From: Rahnella sp. AA
GTDB taxonomy: Bacteria > Pseudomonadota > Gammaproteobacteria > Enterobacterales > Enterobacteriaceae
Reading direction: 5' to 3'
DNA length: 64,000 bases
Assembly: GCF_002834385.1 (NCBI RefSeq)
Contig: NZ_PITQ01000005.1
Span: 248,001-312,000, forward strand
Of the stretch, positions 1 through 8,106 are shown piece by piece. The notes under the pieces were generated by a model. It was given only the letters and a program-made list of their open reading frames with translations. It did not search any database and was not told the origin of the DNA. Position 1 is the stretch's first letter. Each line of letters starts with the position of its first letter. Position numbers and translations under genes: made by a program.

Positions 1-820
1 ATTCTTCGCCGCCAAAACGCGCCAGAACGTCGTCTTTTCGCAGCATCATCCGCGCCACATTCGCCACGCGCACCAGCACGTCATCGCCGATGGCATGTCC
101 GTAGGTATCGTTCACTTTCTTGAAGAAATCGATATCCAGCATCGCCAGCCCGAATCCGCTGTGGTTTTTCTGCACCGCTTTCAGATGCTCTTCCAGCCCC
201 ATGCGGTTAAATGTTTTGGTGAGAAAATCCATCGACGAGTTTTCTTTCTCGCGGAAAAACGCACGCACATAGCGAAATTTCCCCCCGAGGCCGTGATAAC
301 AGATAAACAGGCAAAAAAGCGTCACCAGCTGGTAAGCCAGTGAGCGCAAAATAATCTCCCAGGAATGCAGGTAAGGAATAGACACCAGGAGGCGGAAGAG
401 CAGCACGACTGAAATCGCGATGGCAAACGTCCGGATGTTGTTATCGCGCCACGGGCGGAAATAGCAGATAACCGCAATCATGGCCACCACAATCAGGTTG
501 TCGAGCGTGAACATTCCGGTGAGGAAAAACTTCACCACAAACGCGCAAACGACGCTGAGCCAGCCGACGTAGAACACACAAATCACCAGCGGGATCATCT
601 CGAAGCTGTAATACACCGTTTCGCTGAGGCGGAACAAATCACGATCCAGAAAAGCCGCCACGGCGCCGCAGAGCACCCCGAACAACACGCGTTTGTAGAG
701 CGGTGAAGTGGGCCCGAGCGGGCTGTCGCTGCTGAGGAAAAAATAGAAAAACACCAGGCTTGCGTAAGTCACACAAATATTAATGTAAAGCGCATCCAGG
801 GACCGAATCACCTGTTCCAT
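1..820 (-). CDS. Membrane diguanylate cyclase (GGDEF), 3' end cut by window edge
   Basis: Makes cyclic-di-GMP from two GTP at the inner membrane. The reading frame runs from ATG at 820 (good AGGAG upstream) off the left edge, giving about 273 residues. The first ~180 residues hold five or six hydrophobic segments, a 5TM-type sensor region. The GGDEF domain follows, with the typical DIDFFKKVNDTYGH segment, and the last readable residues are RFGGEE, the start of a GGEEF active-site motif, so the cyclase looks catalytically intact. The C-terminal third of the domain is outside the window, and any extra domain would be missed. It is divergent from ycgR, whose product binds the same second messenger. 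The closest named relative cannot be set from sequence alone. Confidence 0.9.
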   Translation of the reverse strand, partial: MEQVIRSLDALYINICVTYASLVFFYFFLSSDSPLGPTSPLYKRVLFGVLCGAVAAFLDRDLFRLSETVYYSFEMIPLVICVFYVGWLSVVCAFVVKFFLTGMFTLDNLIVVAMIAVICYFRPWRDNNIRTFAIAISVVLLFRLLVSIPYLHSWEIILRSLAYQLVTLFCLFICYHGLGGKFRYVRAFFREKENSSMDFLTKTFNRMGLEEHLKAVQKNHSGFGLAMLDIDFFKKVNDTYGHAIGDDVLVRVANVARMMLRKDDVLARFGGEE

Positions 821-994
821 AAAACTCCTGTAGCCCGCCGCGCAGCGGATAGCAAAAAATCCATGCCAGAGGGGAAAAAATAGCCTTCGATAGTGTGAAA
901 GATAGCCTATATATAAAGTTAAGACGGCACAAACGGCGGTCTGACTTCAGCGGAATTTCACTTTAATTCAGAGAAAATATCAGTTATTACACAA

Positions 995-1021
995 TAAAGA
1001 TTTGTTCTGAGTAGCCGATAA
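995..1021 (+). promoter_or_regulatory. FliA (sigma-28) promoter for ycgR
   Basis: TAAAGATT (995-1002), an 11-nt spacer and GCCGATAA (1014-1021) match the flagellar class III consensus TAAAGTTT-N11-GCCGATAA with one mismatch. It lies about 70 bp before the ycgR start, in the right orientation. This puts ycgR in the flagellar regulon, as in E. coli. Confidence 0.88.
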
Positions 1022-1091
1022 CCGTATTGGGCGCCTTACACGTCGACGGCTGCGCCATAAATTTGCATTTATTTCTTATGAGGTGTGGCAG

Positions 1092-1838
1092 GTGAGCGAA
1101 GTATCTAAAGAGTCGTTTGCTAAGCGGAACACGCTGGCAATCTTGTCCGTTCTGCGTGACTTAAAGAAGAATCAGACGCTGGTCATGGTCAGCCATGCCC
1201 GCGGGCAATTTATCAGTAAGATTCTGGACGTCGATGCCGACAACCATCAGTTTTTGTTCGATCTGGGCAGTTCAGACTATGAAAATAGCCTGGCAGTTAA
1301 TGCCGGAACGCTAAATTTTGTCGCGGAGCCAACCGGTGCCAAAGTGGAGTTTGCCTGCGGCCAGGTGCGTCAGGTGACGTACGAGGGTTTACCGACGTTT
1401 ACCTGCGATATTCCTCCCGTGCTGTATTTCATTCAACGCCGCGAGTATTTTCGTGTGAATGTGCCATGGCTGCCTGATTACCGTTGCAGCGGCATATTGC
1501 CTGATACCTCTGAGTTTGCTTATCGCGTCAGAGATATTTCCCTCGGCGGCCTGGGGCTGGAAATCGATGGCATGACCCCTCCCGAAATGACATCAGGCAC
1601 GGTACTGAAAGATTCCCTGATCCAGCTGGCCGATCTGGGCTCCTTCAAACTGGATTTGCAGTACATCGGCGCGATGGGGCGTAAATCCGTGAGCAATAAA
1701 GGCGAAACCGTCAGCACGCAGCGGCTGAGCTTTAAGTTTCCTCATTTATCGCCCGCACAGGAACGTGACCTGCAACGGGCGATCTTCGAGCTGGAAAAAC
1801 AACAGCATCTCAAAGCCAGACGTTTCCAGGAAAGCTAA
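1092..1838 (+). CDS. ycgR: Flagellar brake protein YcgR
   Basis: Cyclic-di-GMP-dependent brake that acts on the flagellar motor. The protein has an N-terminal YcgR domain (about residues 5-105) and a C-terminal PilZ domain. The PilZ nucleotide-binding motifs are visible as QRREYFR (RxxxR) and DISLGG (DxSxxG). Length (248 aa) and sequence agree with E. coli YcgR (244 aa). The chosen start is GTG at 1092, which has GAGG eight bases upstream; an in-frame GTG at 1083 would add three residues. A FliA promoter lies at 995-1021. It is divergent from a diguanylate cyclase, a pairing that suggests local control of swimming by the second messenger. Confidence 0.95.
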   Translation: MSEVSKESFAKRNTLAILSVLRDLKKNQTLVMVSHARGQFISKILDVDADNHQFLFDLGSSDYENSLAVNAGTLNFVAEPTGAKVEFACGQVRQVTYEGLPTFTCDIPPVLYFIQRREYFRVNVPWLPDYRCSGILPDTSEFAYRVRDISLGGLGLEIDGMTPPEMTSGTVLKDSLIQLADLGSFKLDLQYIGAMGRKSVSNKGETVSTQRLSFKFPHLSPAQERDLQRAIFELEKQQHLKARRFQES

Positions 1839-1861
1839 CGTTCAGGGCTGAGAAAACCGGT

Positions 1862-2620
1862 TCAGATAAACATCCCGCCCGACGCTTCCACACGTTGGGC
1901 GTTCATCCAGCGCGCTTCATCACTGAGCATCAGCGCCACCATATCACCGATATCATCCGGCAAACCGGCGCGCCCAAGCGCGGTGTTACTGGCAACAATT
2001 TTGTTCACCTGCGGGTTATCGCGCACCATACCACCGCTAAAATCAGTTTCAATCGCGCCAGGTGCCAGAACATTGGCGGTAATACCGCGTGCGCCCAGCT
2101 CTTTTGCCTGGTACCGCGTCAGCACTTCTATCGCACCTTTCATCATGGCGTAAGCCGAAGACCCCGGCAGCGCAAAACGCGCCAGGCCGCTGGAGATATT
2201 CAGGATACGGCCACCGTCAGCCATCAGCGGCAGCAGTTTTTGCGTCAGGAAGAACGGGCCTTTCAGGTGGACATTCATCATCAGATCAAACTGCTCTTCG
2301 GTGGTCGTCGCGAAGTCTTCATGCAGGCCCACGCCCGCATTGTTGACCAGATAATCCAACGTCTCGCGCTGCCAGACCTGTTGTAGCTGCGTTTTCACCT
2401 GCGCCACAAAAACGTCAAAAGTACGCGCGTCTCCGGTATTTAACGGTAACGCCACGGCTTTACCACCTTGCGCCTGTACTGATTTCACCACCGCCTGCGC
2501 AGCTTCAGCCTGGCTGTGATAAGTCAGAATCACGTCAACGCCCTTTTTCGCCAGCTTTTCAATGGCATTCTTGCCCAAACCACGGCTTCCGCCGGTCACA
2601 ATTGCGATTTTATGGTTCAT
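1862..2620 (-). CDS. SDR-family NAD(P)-dependent oxidoreductase
   Basis: A 252-residue classical short-chain dehydrogenase/reductase. It shows the cofactor motif TGGSRGLG near the N-terminus, NNAG in the middle, a catalytic Ser in ISSGLA and the YAMMK (YxxxK) catalytic pair. The family reduces or oxidises carbonyl/alcohol groups; the substrate cannot be read from the sequence. Start ATG at 2620 is preferred because GAGGT sits just upstream; an ATG four codons earlier lacks this. It is divergent from a LysR regulator over about 126 bp, the usual arrangement of a regulator and its target. Confidence 0.85.
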   Translation of the reverse strand: MNHKIAIVTGGSRGLGKNAIEKLAKKGVDVILTYHSQAEAAQAVVKSVQAQGGKAVALPLNTGDARTFDVFVAQVKTQLQQVWQRETLDYLVNNAGVGLHEDFATTTEEQFDLMMNVHLKGPFFLTQKLLPLMADGGRILNISSGLARFALPGSSAYAMMKGAIEVLTRYQAKELGARGITANVLAPGAIETDFSGGMVRDNPQVNKIVASNTALGRAGLPDDIGDMVALMLSDEARWMNAQRVEASGGMFI

Positions 2621-2746
2621 TCCGGACCTCATTGGCTTTATGTCACGTTTTCATTGGTTGAAACATAGCCTATTGGATTACCCTGTCGTGATAAATGGCT
2701 CATAATGAATTTCACTGTCTCATTACCAACAACAATCAGGCAAAAT

Positions 2747-3646
2747 GTGGATAAAATTCAATCAATGCAGGTTTTCGTTCGCGTCGCTGAGCTGAGTAAT
2801 TTTACCCGTGCAGCGGAAAGTCTCGGCCTGCCCAAAGGCAGCGTGTCGCGGCTGGTGCAACAGCTGGAAACGCGGATGTCTGCCCGTTTACTGCACCGGT
2901 CAACGCGCCGCGTGCAGCTGACGCAGGATGGACAGGTTTTCTACCAGCGTTGCAAAGAGCTGCTGGCCAATATGGACGAGCTGGAATCGATGTTTCAGTC
3001 AAGCCCGGCGAGCGTCAGCGGGCGGCTACGGGTCGATATGTCCACAGGTATGGCGACAAATCTGGTGCTGCCGCGTCTGGCTGAGTTTCTGAACCGCTAC
3101 CCGGCCCTCGAAGTTGAACTGAGTTGCACCGATCACCGTGTCGATATCGTGCGTGAAGGGTTTGACTGTGTCATCCGCTCCGGCACGATGAAAGATTCTG
3201 GCCTGATTGCCCGCCCGCTCGGCCAGCTCAGCGTGATTAACTGTGCCAGCCCCGGCTATCTTCGCCGCTACGGCACGCCGGATCATCCTGACCAGTTGGC
3301 CCATCACGCAATGGTGCATTACGAGCAAACGCTCGGCAGCCATACTTCTGCCTTTGAATATCTCGATGGCAAACAGCTGAAAACGGTGAAAAGCGGCGGG
3401 GCCGTCACCGTCAATAGCACCGAAACCTATGTCTGTGCCTGCATGGCGGGGCTTGGGATCATCCAGGTTCCGCTGCTCGGGGTTCGAGATGCGCTGGCGG
3501 GAGGCCAGCTGGTGAGTATTCTGCCGCAGTTTCGTGCTCCGCCGATGCCGGTAGCACTGGTTTATCCGCATCGTCTGAATCTGTCGCGCCGCGTAAAAGT
3601 GTTTATGGACTGGCTGACGGAAATCTCTCAAACGTTCATTGCCTGA
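2747..3646 (+). CDS. LysR-family transcriptional regulator
   Basis: A 299-residue LysR-type regulator with an N-terminal winged helix-turn-helix (about residues 3-62, including FTRAAESLGLPKGSVSRLV) and a periplasmic-binding-protein-like effector domain. Start GTG at 2747 gives the canonical beginning MDKIQSMQVF and has CAGG six bases upstream; an ATG at 2705 would add 14 residues without a clear ribosome site. It probably controls the divergent SDR gene. The next gene is yhjD, and E. coli also has a LysR gene (yhjC) before yhjD, so it may be the positional equivalent of yhjC, but I cannot confirm orthology. Confidence 0.88.
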   Translation: MDKIQSMQVFVRVAELSNFTRAAESLGLPKGSVSRLVQQLETRMSARLLHRSTRRVQLTQDGQVFYQRCKELLANMDELESMFQSSPASVSGRLRVDMSTGMATNLVLPRLAEFLNRYPALEVELSCTDHRVDIVREGFDCVIRSGTMKDSGLIARPLGQLSVINCASPGYLRRYGTPDHPDQLAHHAMVHYEQTLGSHTSAFEYLDGKQLKTVKSGGAVTVNSTETYVCACMAGLGIIQVPLLGVRDALAGGQLVSILPQFRAPPMPVALVYPHRLNLSRRVKVFMDWLTEISQTFIA

Positions 3647-3730
3647 CCGCTTAAACCGTTGCGGCTTAGCTCTGGCGGCTCAGGCGTCTATACTTAAGTC
3701 CGGATGCACTTTTAAGGACAACATGGATCA

Positions 3731-4855
3731 ATGCCCATCACTTCCAGACAAGAACCCGCTGCGCAGGAAAAACAGACACCGCTGATTAACATCAAAACCG
3801 GCAATCCGACGGTGGACAAAAACATCGGCAGATTCTCACGGCTGGTGGAATACGTTCAGTCCTGGGGCTGGGTCGCGCATCTTCTGCGTGCCACAGAGCG
3901 TTTTAACGACCGCCTTGGCAGCCAGTTTGGCGCGGCGATTACCTATTTCTCGTTCCTCTCGCTGATCCCGATTTTGATGGTTTCATTCGCCGCCGTGGGT
4001 TTCGTGCTGGCGTCCAATCCGGATCTGCTGGCCGGGCTCATCAATAAAATCGTCAACAGCATCAGCGACCCGAATCTGGCAAATACGCTGAAAAGCACCG
4101 TCAATACGGCCATTCAGCAACGTACCGCCGTCGGGCTATCCGGCCTGCTGATTGCGCTGTACTCCGGCATCAGCTGGATGGGCAATCTGCGCGAGGCGAT
4201 CCGCGCACAGTCGCGTGACGTCTGGGAGCGTAACCCGCAGGATCAGGAGAAGATTTATCGCCGCTACATCCGCGATTTTATTTCACTGACAGGGCTGGTG
4301 CTGGCGCTGATTATCACGTTGTCGCTGACGTCCATCGCCGGTGCGGCGCAAAAAACCATTGTAGATGCGCTGGGGCTTGGGGGCATCGACTGGCTGAGGC
4401 CGGTGATGACCAGCATTACGCTGGTGATTTCCATTGCGGCCAACTATCTCTTGTTCCTGTGGATTTTCTGGATGCTGCCGCGCCACAAACCGCGCAAGAA
4501 AGCCCTGCTGCGCGGCACGCTACTGGCGGCGATTGGCTTTGAGGTGATCAAGTTTGTGATGACGATGACGCTGCCGAAACTGGCCACCTCGCCTTCCGGC
4601 GCGGCGTTCGGGTCGGTGATCGGCCTGATGGCGTTCTTCTATTTCTTCGCCCGCCTGACGTTGTTTGTTGCGGCGTGGATTGCCACCGCGAAATACAAAG
4701 ATGACCCGGTAATGCCCGATCATGGGAAAAAGAGCGCAAAATCGGCTAAAACAGCGTCGGGAAACGACAGTGAATACACACCTGACGATCTCATCGTGCC
4801 AGATGAAATGCATATAACCGCCGTTAATTCTAAAAATGAAGTCAAAAAGCAGTGA
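3731..4855 (+). CDS. yhjD: YhjD, BrkB/YihY-family inner membrane protein
   Basis: A 374-residue membrane protein of the YihY/BrkB family. The core (about residues 45-315) carries six hydrophobic segments, and the family signature appears around GAAITYFSFLSLIPILM. The N-terminal ~40 and C-terminal ~60 residues are polar and low in complexity. E. coli YhjD (337 aa) sits in the same place, next to yhjE, and has been linked genetically to lipid A/lipid transport; its biochemical role is not settled. The best Shine-Dalgarno (AAGGACA) is better spaced for a 20-codon out-of-frame ORF starting at ATG 3723 than for the yhjD ATG at 3731. Confidence 0.85.
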   Translation: MPITSRQEPAAQEKQTPLINIKTGNPTVDKNIGRFSRLVEYVQSWGWVAHLLRATERFNDRLGSQFGAAITYFSFLSLIPILMVSFAAVGFVLASNPDLLAGLINKIVNSISDPNLANTLKSTVNTAIQQRTAVGLSGLLIALYSGISWMGNLREAIRAQSRDVWERNPQDQEKIYRRYIRDFISLTGLVLALIITLSLTSIAGAAQKTIVDALGLGGIDWLRPVMTSITLVISIAANYLLFLWIFWMLPRHKPRKKALLRGTLLAAIGFEVIKFVMTMTLPKLATSPSGAAFGSVIGLMAFFYFFARLTLFVAAWIATAKYKDDPVMPDHGKKSAKSAKTASGNDSEYTPDDLIVPDEMHITAVNSKNEVKKQ

Positions 4856-5142
4856 ATAACACCAAATAACGCTTCTCGCCGCCCTTAAAACCAGAATAAC
4901 TGACTAATGGCCGTACTTTTATTTCACGGTTTTGCAGTCAGTTACTCTGAATTTGTTCCATTGGGCAAACTTATGATTTGCGAACAGGCGGCGCTAGAAA
5001 AGAATCCCCCGATCCCGCCCAAAAATCCGTTTTTGAACATTTATCCCTCGTTGAAAACCCGTCTGGCTGTGCATAAGATGCCCTTTCACCACACATTTAT
5101 TTACAAACCCTCTATTTCATCAACAACAAATAAGAAACACTT

Positions 5143-6465
5143 ATGCAAGCCTCCATCGCTCAAGAATTAGAAGCTGACGCCAGCCTGGTGAATCAGAACT
5201 CACGCGGAAAAGTCATCGTTGCGTCGCTGATCGGGACGGCCATCGAGTTTTTCGACTTTTACATTTATGCCACCGCTGCGGTGATCGTGTTCCCGCATAT
5301 TTTCTTCCCGCAGGGCGACCCGACGGCCGCCACGCTACAGTCGCTCGCCACTTTCGCGATCGCCTTTGTTGCGCGCCCAATCGGTTCTGCGCTGTTCGGC
5401 CACTTTGGCGACCGCGTCGGACGTAAAGTGACGCTCGTCGCTTCCCTGCTGACCATGGGCGTGTCCACCGTTGTGATCGGCCTGCTGCCGACTTATGCCA
5501 CGATTGGTGTTTTCGCACCGATGTTGCTGGCACTGGCGCGTTTTGGTCAGGGGCTCGGTCTGGGCGGCGAATGGGGCGGTGCGGCATTGCTCGCGACAGA
5601 GAATGCGCCACCGAAAAAACGCGCGCTGTACGGTTCCTTCCCGCAGCTTGGCGCACCGATTGGCTTCTTCTTTGCTAACGGGATGTTCCTGCTGCTGTCA
5701 TGGCTGCTGACCGACGAACAGTTTATTTCCTGGGGCTGGCGTGTGCCTTTCCTGCTTTCTGCCGTGCTGGTGCTGGTTGGCCTCTACGTGCGTGTTTCCC
5801 TGCACGAAACACCGGTCTTTGCCAAAATTGCCAAAGCCGGTAAACAGGTGAAAGTGCCGATCGGCACGCTGTTCACTAAATACAAAAAAGCGACAATTCT
5901 CGGCACGTTCACCATGGTGGCGACGTATACGCTGTTCTACATCATGACCGTGTATTCACTGGGTTACGGCACAACGGCGCAGCCCGTCGGTCTGGGCATT
6001 CCGCGTAACGAATTCCTGCTGATGCTGATGATTGGCGTGGTCGGTTTCGGCGTGATGGTGCCGGTTGCCGGTCAGTTAGCGGATAAATTTGGCCGCCGTA
6101 AAACGATGATCTGTATTACCTTGCTGATGATTGTTTTCGCACTGTGCTTCCCGACCATTCTCGGTTCAGGCTCGCAGGCGCTGGTGATGGTCTTCCTGCT
6201 GTGCGGCTTTATGGTGATGGGGCTGACGTTTGGTCCGATGGGCGCGCTGCTGCCGGAACTGTTCCCGACAGAAGTCCGCTATACCGGCGCGTCCTTCTCC
6301 TATAATGTGTCTTCGATACTGGGTGCGTCCGTCGCGCCGTACATCGCCACCTGGCTGGCAACTCATTACGGGTTGTTCTATGTGGGCGTTTATCTGGCCT
6401 TTATGGCAACGCTGACGCTGATCGCGCTGCTGCTGTCCAAAGAAACCGCCCATCAGTCACTGTAA
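5143..6465 (+). CDS. yhjE: YhjE-like MHS-family MFS transporter
   Basis: A 440-residue major facilitator of the metabolite:H+ symporter family, with about 12 membrane segments. The loop 2-3 motif GDRVGRK and the matching loop 8-9 motif ADKFGRR are present, with the family signature AIEFFDFYIYATAAVIVFP near the N-terminus. Length equals E. coli YhjE (440 aa), which is also next to yhjD. The substrate is unknown; relatives carry dicarboxylates, betaines and similar compounds. The ribosome site is weak (GAAA before ATG 5143). A hairpin follows the stop codon. Confidence 0.88.
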   Translation: MQASIAQELEADASLVNQNSRGKVIVASLIGTAIEFFDFYIYATAAVIVFPHIFFPQGDPTAATLQSLATFAIAFVARPIGSALFGHFGDRVGRKVTLVASLLTMGVSTVVIGLLPTYATIGVFAPMLLALARFGQGLGLGGEWGGAALLATENAPPKKRALYGSFPQLGAPIGFFFANGMFLLLSWLLTDEQFISWGWRVPFLLSAVLVLVGLYVRVSLHETPVFAKIAKAGKQVKVPIGTLFTKYKKATILGTFTMVATYTLFYIMTVYSLGYGTTAQPVGLGIPRNEFLLMLMIGVVGFGVMVPVAGQLADKFGRRKTMICITLLMIVFALCFPTILGSGSQALVMVFLLCGFMVMGLTFGPMGALLPELFPTEVRYTGASFSYNVSSILGASVAPYIATWLATHYGLFYVGVYLAFMATLTLIALLLSKETAHQSL

Positions 6466-6475
6466 CTGATCCGGA

Positions 6476-6506
6476 CACCGTGCCCGGTATTGCACCCGGC
6501 ACGGTG
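6476..6506 (+). terminator. GC-rich hairpin between yhjE and cdh
   Basis: CACCGTGCC (6476-6484) pairs perfectly with GGCACGGTG (6498-6506) around a 13-nt loop. There is no T-run, so it may be an mRNA-stabilising or weak termination hairpin rather than a full intrinsic terminator. It starts ten bases after the yhjE stop. Confidence 0.55.
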
Positions 6507-6525
6507 CCTTCTGCGAAGGTTTCTT

Positions 6526-7296
6526 ATGCGTTTACGACGATTAGTTTTGCCTGCCCTGCTCCTGCTTATCCTCATTGCCGCCGCTTTCTGGTATTTCTGG
6601 CCCCATTCTTCCAATCCCAATGCCCTGTGGAACATCATCAGCAAAAAATGTGTGCCGAATCAGCACAGCACGGGCAAACCCGATCCCTGCGCGCAGGTGG
6701 ATGAACAACAGGGATTTGTGGTGTTAAAAGATCTGAACGGCCCGCTGCAATATTTGCTGATGCCCACCGCGCGGATCACCGGAATGGAAAGCCCGGCGCT
6801 GCTGGAACCGGCAACGCCGAACTTCTTCAACCAGGCCTGGAATGCCCGGCATTTTATGGCGGATAAATACGGCAAACCAATTGATGACAGCAATATCTCG
6901 CTGGCGATTAATTCACAGTACGGCCGTTCGCAGAATCAGCTGCATATCCATATTTCCTGTCTGTTGCCGCAGGTAAAAACCACGCTAAGCAAAGATGGCG
7001 CGCAGATGGGATACAACTGGCAGGAACTGCCGGACAAACTGCTGGGACACACCTATCTGGCGCGTAAAGTGACGCCCGCCGAGCTCAATGAGAAAGGCGC
7101 TTTCCGAATTCTTGCCGAGGGTGTTCCGCAAGCCGATAAGAAAATGGGCCACTTTGGCATGGCCATGGTCAGCCTGCAAAACGGTGATTTCCTGCTGCTC
7201 GCCAGCGAGCGCGATTTACTGAAGCTGAATAACGCCTCGACCGAGGAAATCCAGGACCATAACTGCGCGGTACTGGATCCGGTGCCGGTTTCCTGA
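6526..7296 (+). CDS. cdh: CDP-diacylglycerol diphosphatase
   Basis: Hydrolyses CDP-diacylglycerol to CMP and phosphatidate at the inner membrane. The 256-residue protein starts with one hydrophobic anchor (about residues 7-25), followed by the Cdh domain with a histidine motif LHIHIS that resembles the HIT active site. Length matches E. coli Cdh (251 aa). Start ATG at 6526 is preferred because GAAGG lies seven bases upstream and the anchor follows at once; a longer in-frame start at 6490 falls inside the upstream hairpin. It stands tail to tail with the higBA pair. Confidence 0.9.
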   Translation: MRLRRLVLPALLLLILIAAAFWYFWPHSSNPNALWNIISKKCVPNQHSTGKPDPCAQVDEQQGFVVLKDLNGPLQYLLMPTARITGMESPALLEPATPNFFNQAWNARHFMADKYGKPIDDSNISLAINSQYGRSQNQLHIHISCLLPQVKTTLSKDGAQMGYNWQELPDKLLGHTYLARKVTPAELNEKGAFRILAEGVPQADKKMGHFGMAMVSLQNGDFLLLASERDLLKLNNASTEEIQDHNCAVLDPVPVS

Positions 7297-7309
7297 ATCG
7301 AGCTTTTAA

Positions 7310-7720
7310 TCAAATAAACAGCGCGGGAGAAATACCAAAACGGGCCGCAAGCTTGCCGATATGTTCGACGGTTAGCTTGCGTTCTCCGCGTAAAATGCGC
7401 GATACCAGCGATTTCCCGCCAATTTCATCGGCAAAGTCACTCTGCTTTAAGCCGTACTGATCCATCAGCGTGGCAAGAACGGCAACGCCGCCCGGCAGGG
7501 CTTCCATCTCTTCCCGAAAGGCAATGACTTCCGGAAGCGTATTTTCATAAGCCGTGATTTTATTGCTGACAATATCGAGTAAAGGACTGGTCGGGTTGTT
7601 CATCAGCAGGTACTCAACCAGTTCCAGCGCTTCCTGATAATCCTGTTCACTGGCGTTATCCCCCAGCAAAGGCACGGCGCTGACTAACGCCTCAGTCGCT
7701 TTAATGGCTTCATTAATCAT
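7310..7720 (-). CDS. higA: HigA antitoxin, HTH protein of a type II TA pair
   Basis: A 136-residue antitoxin and DNA-binding autorepressor. The N-terminal half is helical and probably wraps the toxin; the C-terminal half (about residues 80-130) is an XRE helix-turn-helix with QSDFADEIGGKSLVSRILRG. The ATG overlaps the higB stop as ATGA, so the two are translationally coupled, with the toxin first as in other higBA systems. The operator is upstream of higB at 8043-8096. Confidence 0.92.
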   Translation of the reverse strand: MINEAIKATEALVSAVPLLGDNASEQDYQEALELVEYLLMNNPTSPLLDIVSNKITAYENTLPEVIAFREEMEALPGGVAVLATLMDQYGLKQSDFADEIGGKSLVSRILRGERKLTVEHIGKLAARFGISPALFI

Positions 7721-8028
7721 TTCTTTTTACCCCGGTGCAAATCGGTAAAACGATCATACTCAGTGTGGGTATAAACCCCTTTAACGTAAAACTTTTGGCT
7801 CTCGAAGAAGATCAACGCAATGACTCTGACGTCGTTTCTTGCGATGTTGATAACATAATGTTTATCCAGATATTTGAAGTTATCCAGCGAGGGATAAACC
7901 TTCCTGAGCGCCGCCGGATTTGGAAAATTCCCTTTCTCGATGACCTTCCCGAGGCTCAGTAAGTCCGCTTTATACTGCGGAAAACGTACTGCGGCTTCAG
8001 CTAAGGCCCGCATTGTAATCAGATGCAT
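7717..8028 (-). CDS. higB: HigB mRNA-interferase toxin
   Basis: A 103-residue RelE-superfamily toxin that cleaves mRNA on the ribosome. It starts MHLITMRALAEAA and contains the family stretch PSLDNFKYLDKHYVIN plus a basic C-terminus (RGKKK). The match to E. coli HigB (104 aa) is close over the whole length. Start ATG at 8028 is chosen by this match; upstream in-frame codons would run through the operator. The pair is inserted between cdh and yhjG, a place where E. coli has none, and so is probably acquired. Confidence 0.92.
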   Translation of the reverse strand: MHLITMRALAEAAVRFPQYKADLLSLGKVIEKGNFPNPAALRKVYPSLDNFKYLDKHYVINIARNDVRVIALIFFESQKFYVKGVYTHTEYDRFTDLHRGKKK

Positions 8029-8042
8029 TTTTGTTCCATAAG

Positions 8043-8096
8043 TTGACAACCTGGCAACAGCGTAACACGGCAATACCAGGTTGCCAAGATGGCAAC
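8043..8096 (-). promoter_or_regulatory. higBA operator with paired palindromes
   Basis: Two 15-bp inverted repeats of the form TTGnC-N5-GGCAA lie in front of higB: TTGAC-AACCT-GGCAA (8043-8057, one mismatch) and TTGCC-AAGAT-GGCAA (8082-8096, perfect). A second symmetry, CAACCTGG (8047-8054) against CCAGGTTG (8076-8083), links them. This is the layout expected for HigA autorepression. Confidence 0.7.
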
Positions 8097-8106
8097 TTCA
8101 ACTCAA

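Noticed and set aside
4907-5170. An 87-codon frame before yhjE
   Set aside because: It overlaps the yhjE start in another frame, has no recognisable domain and an odd composition.
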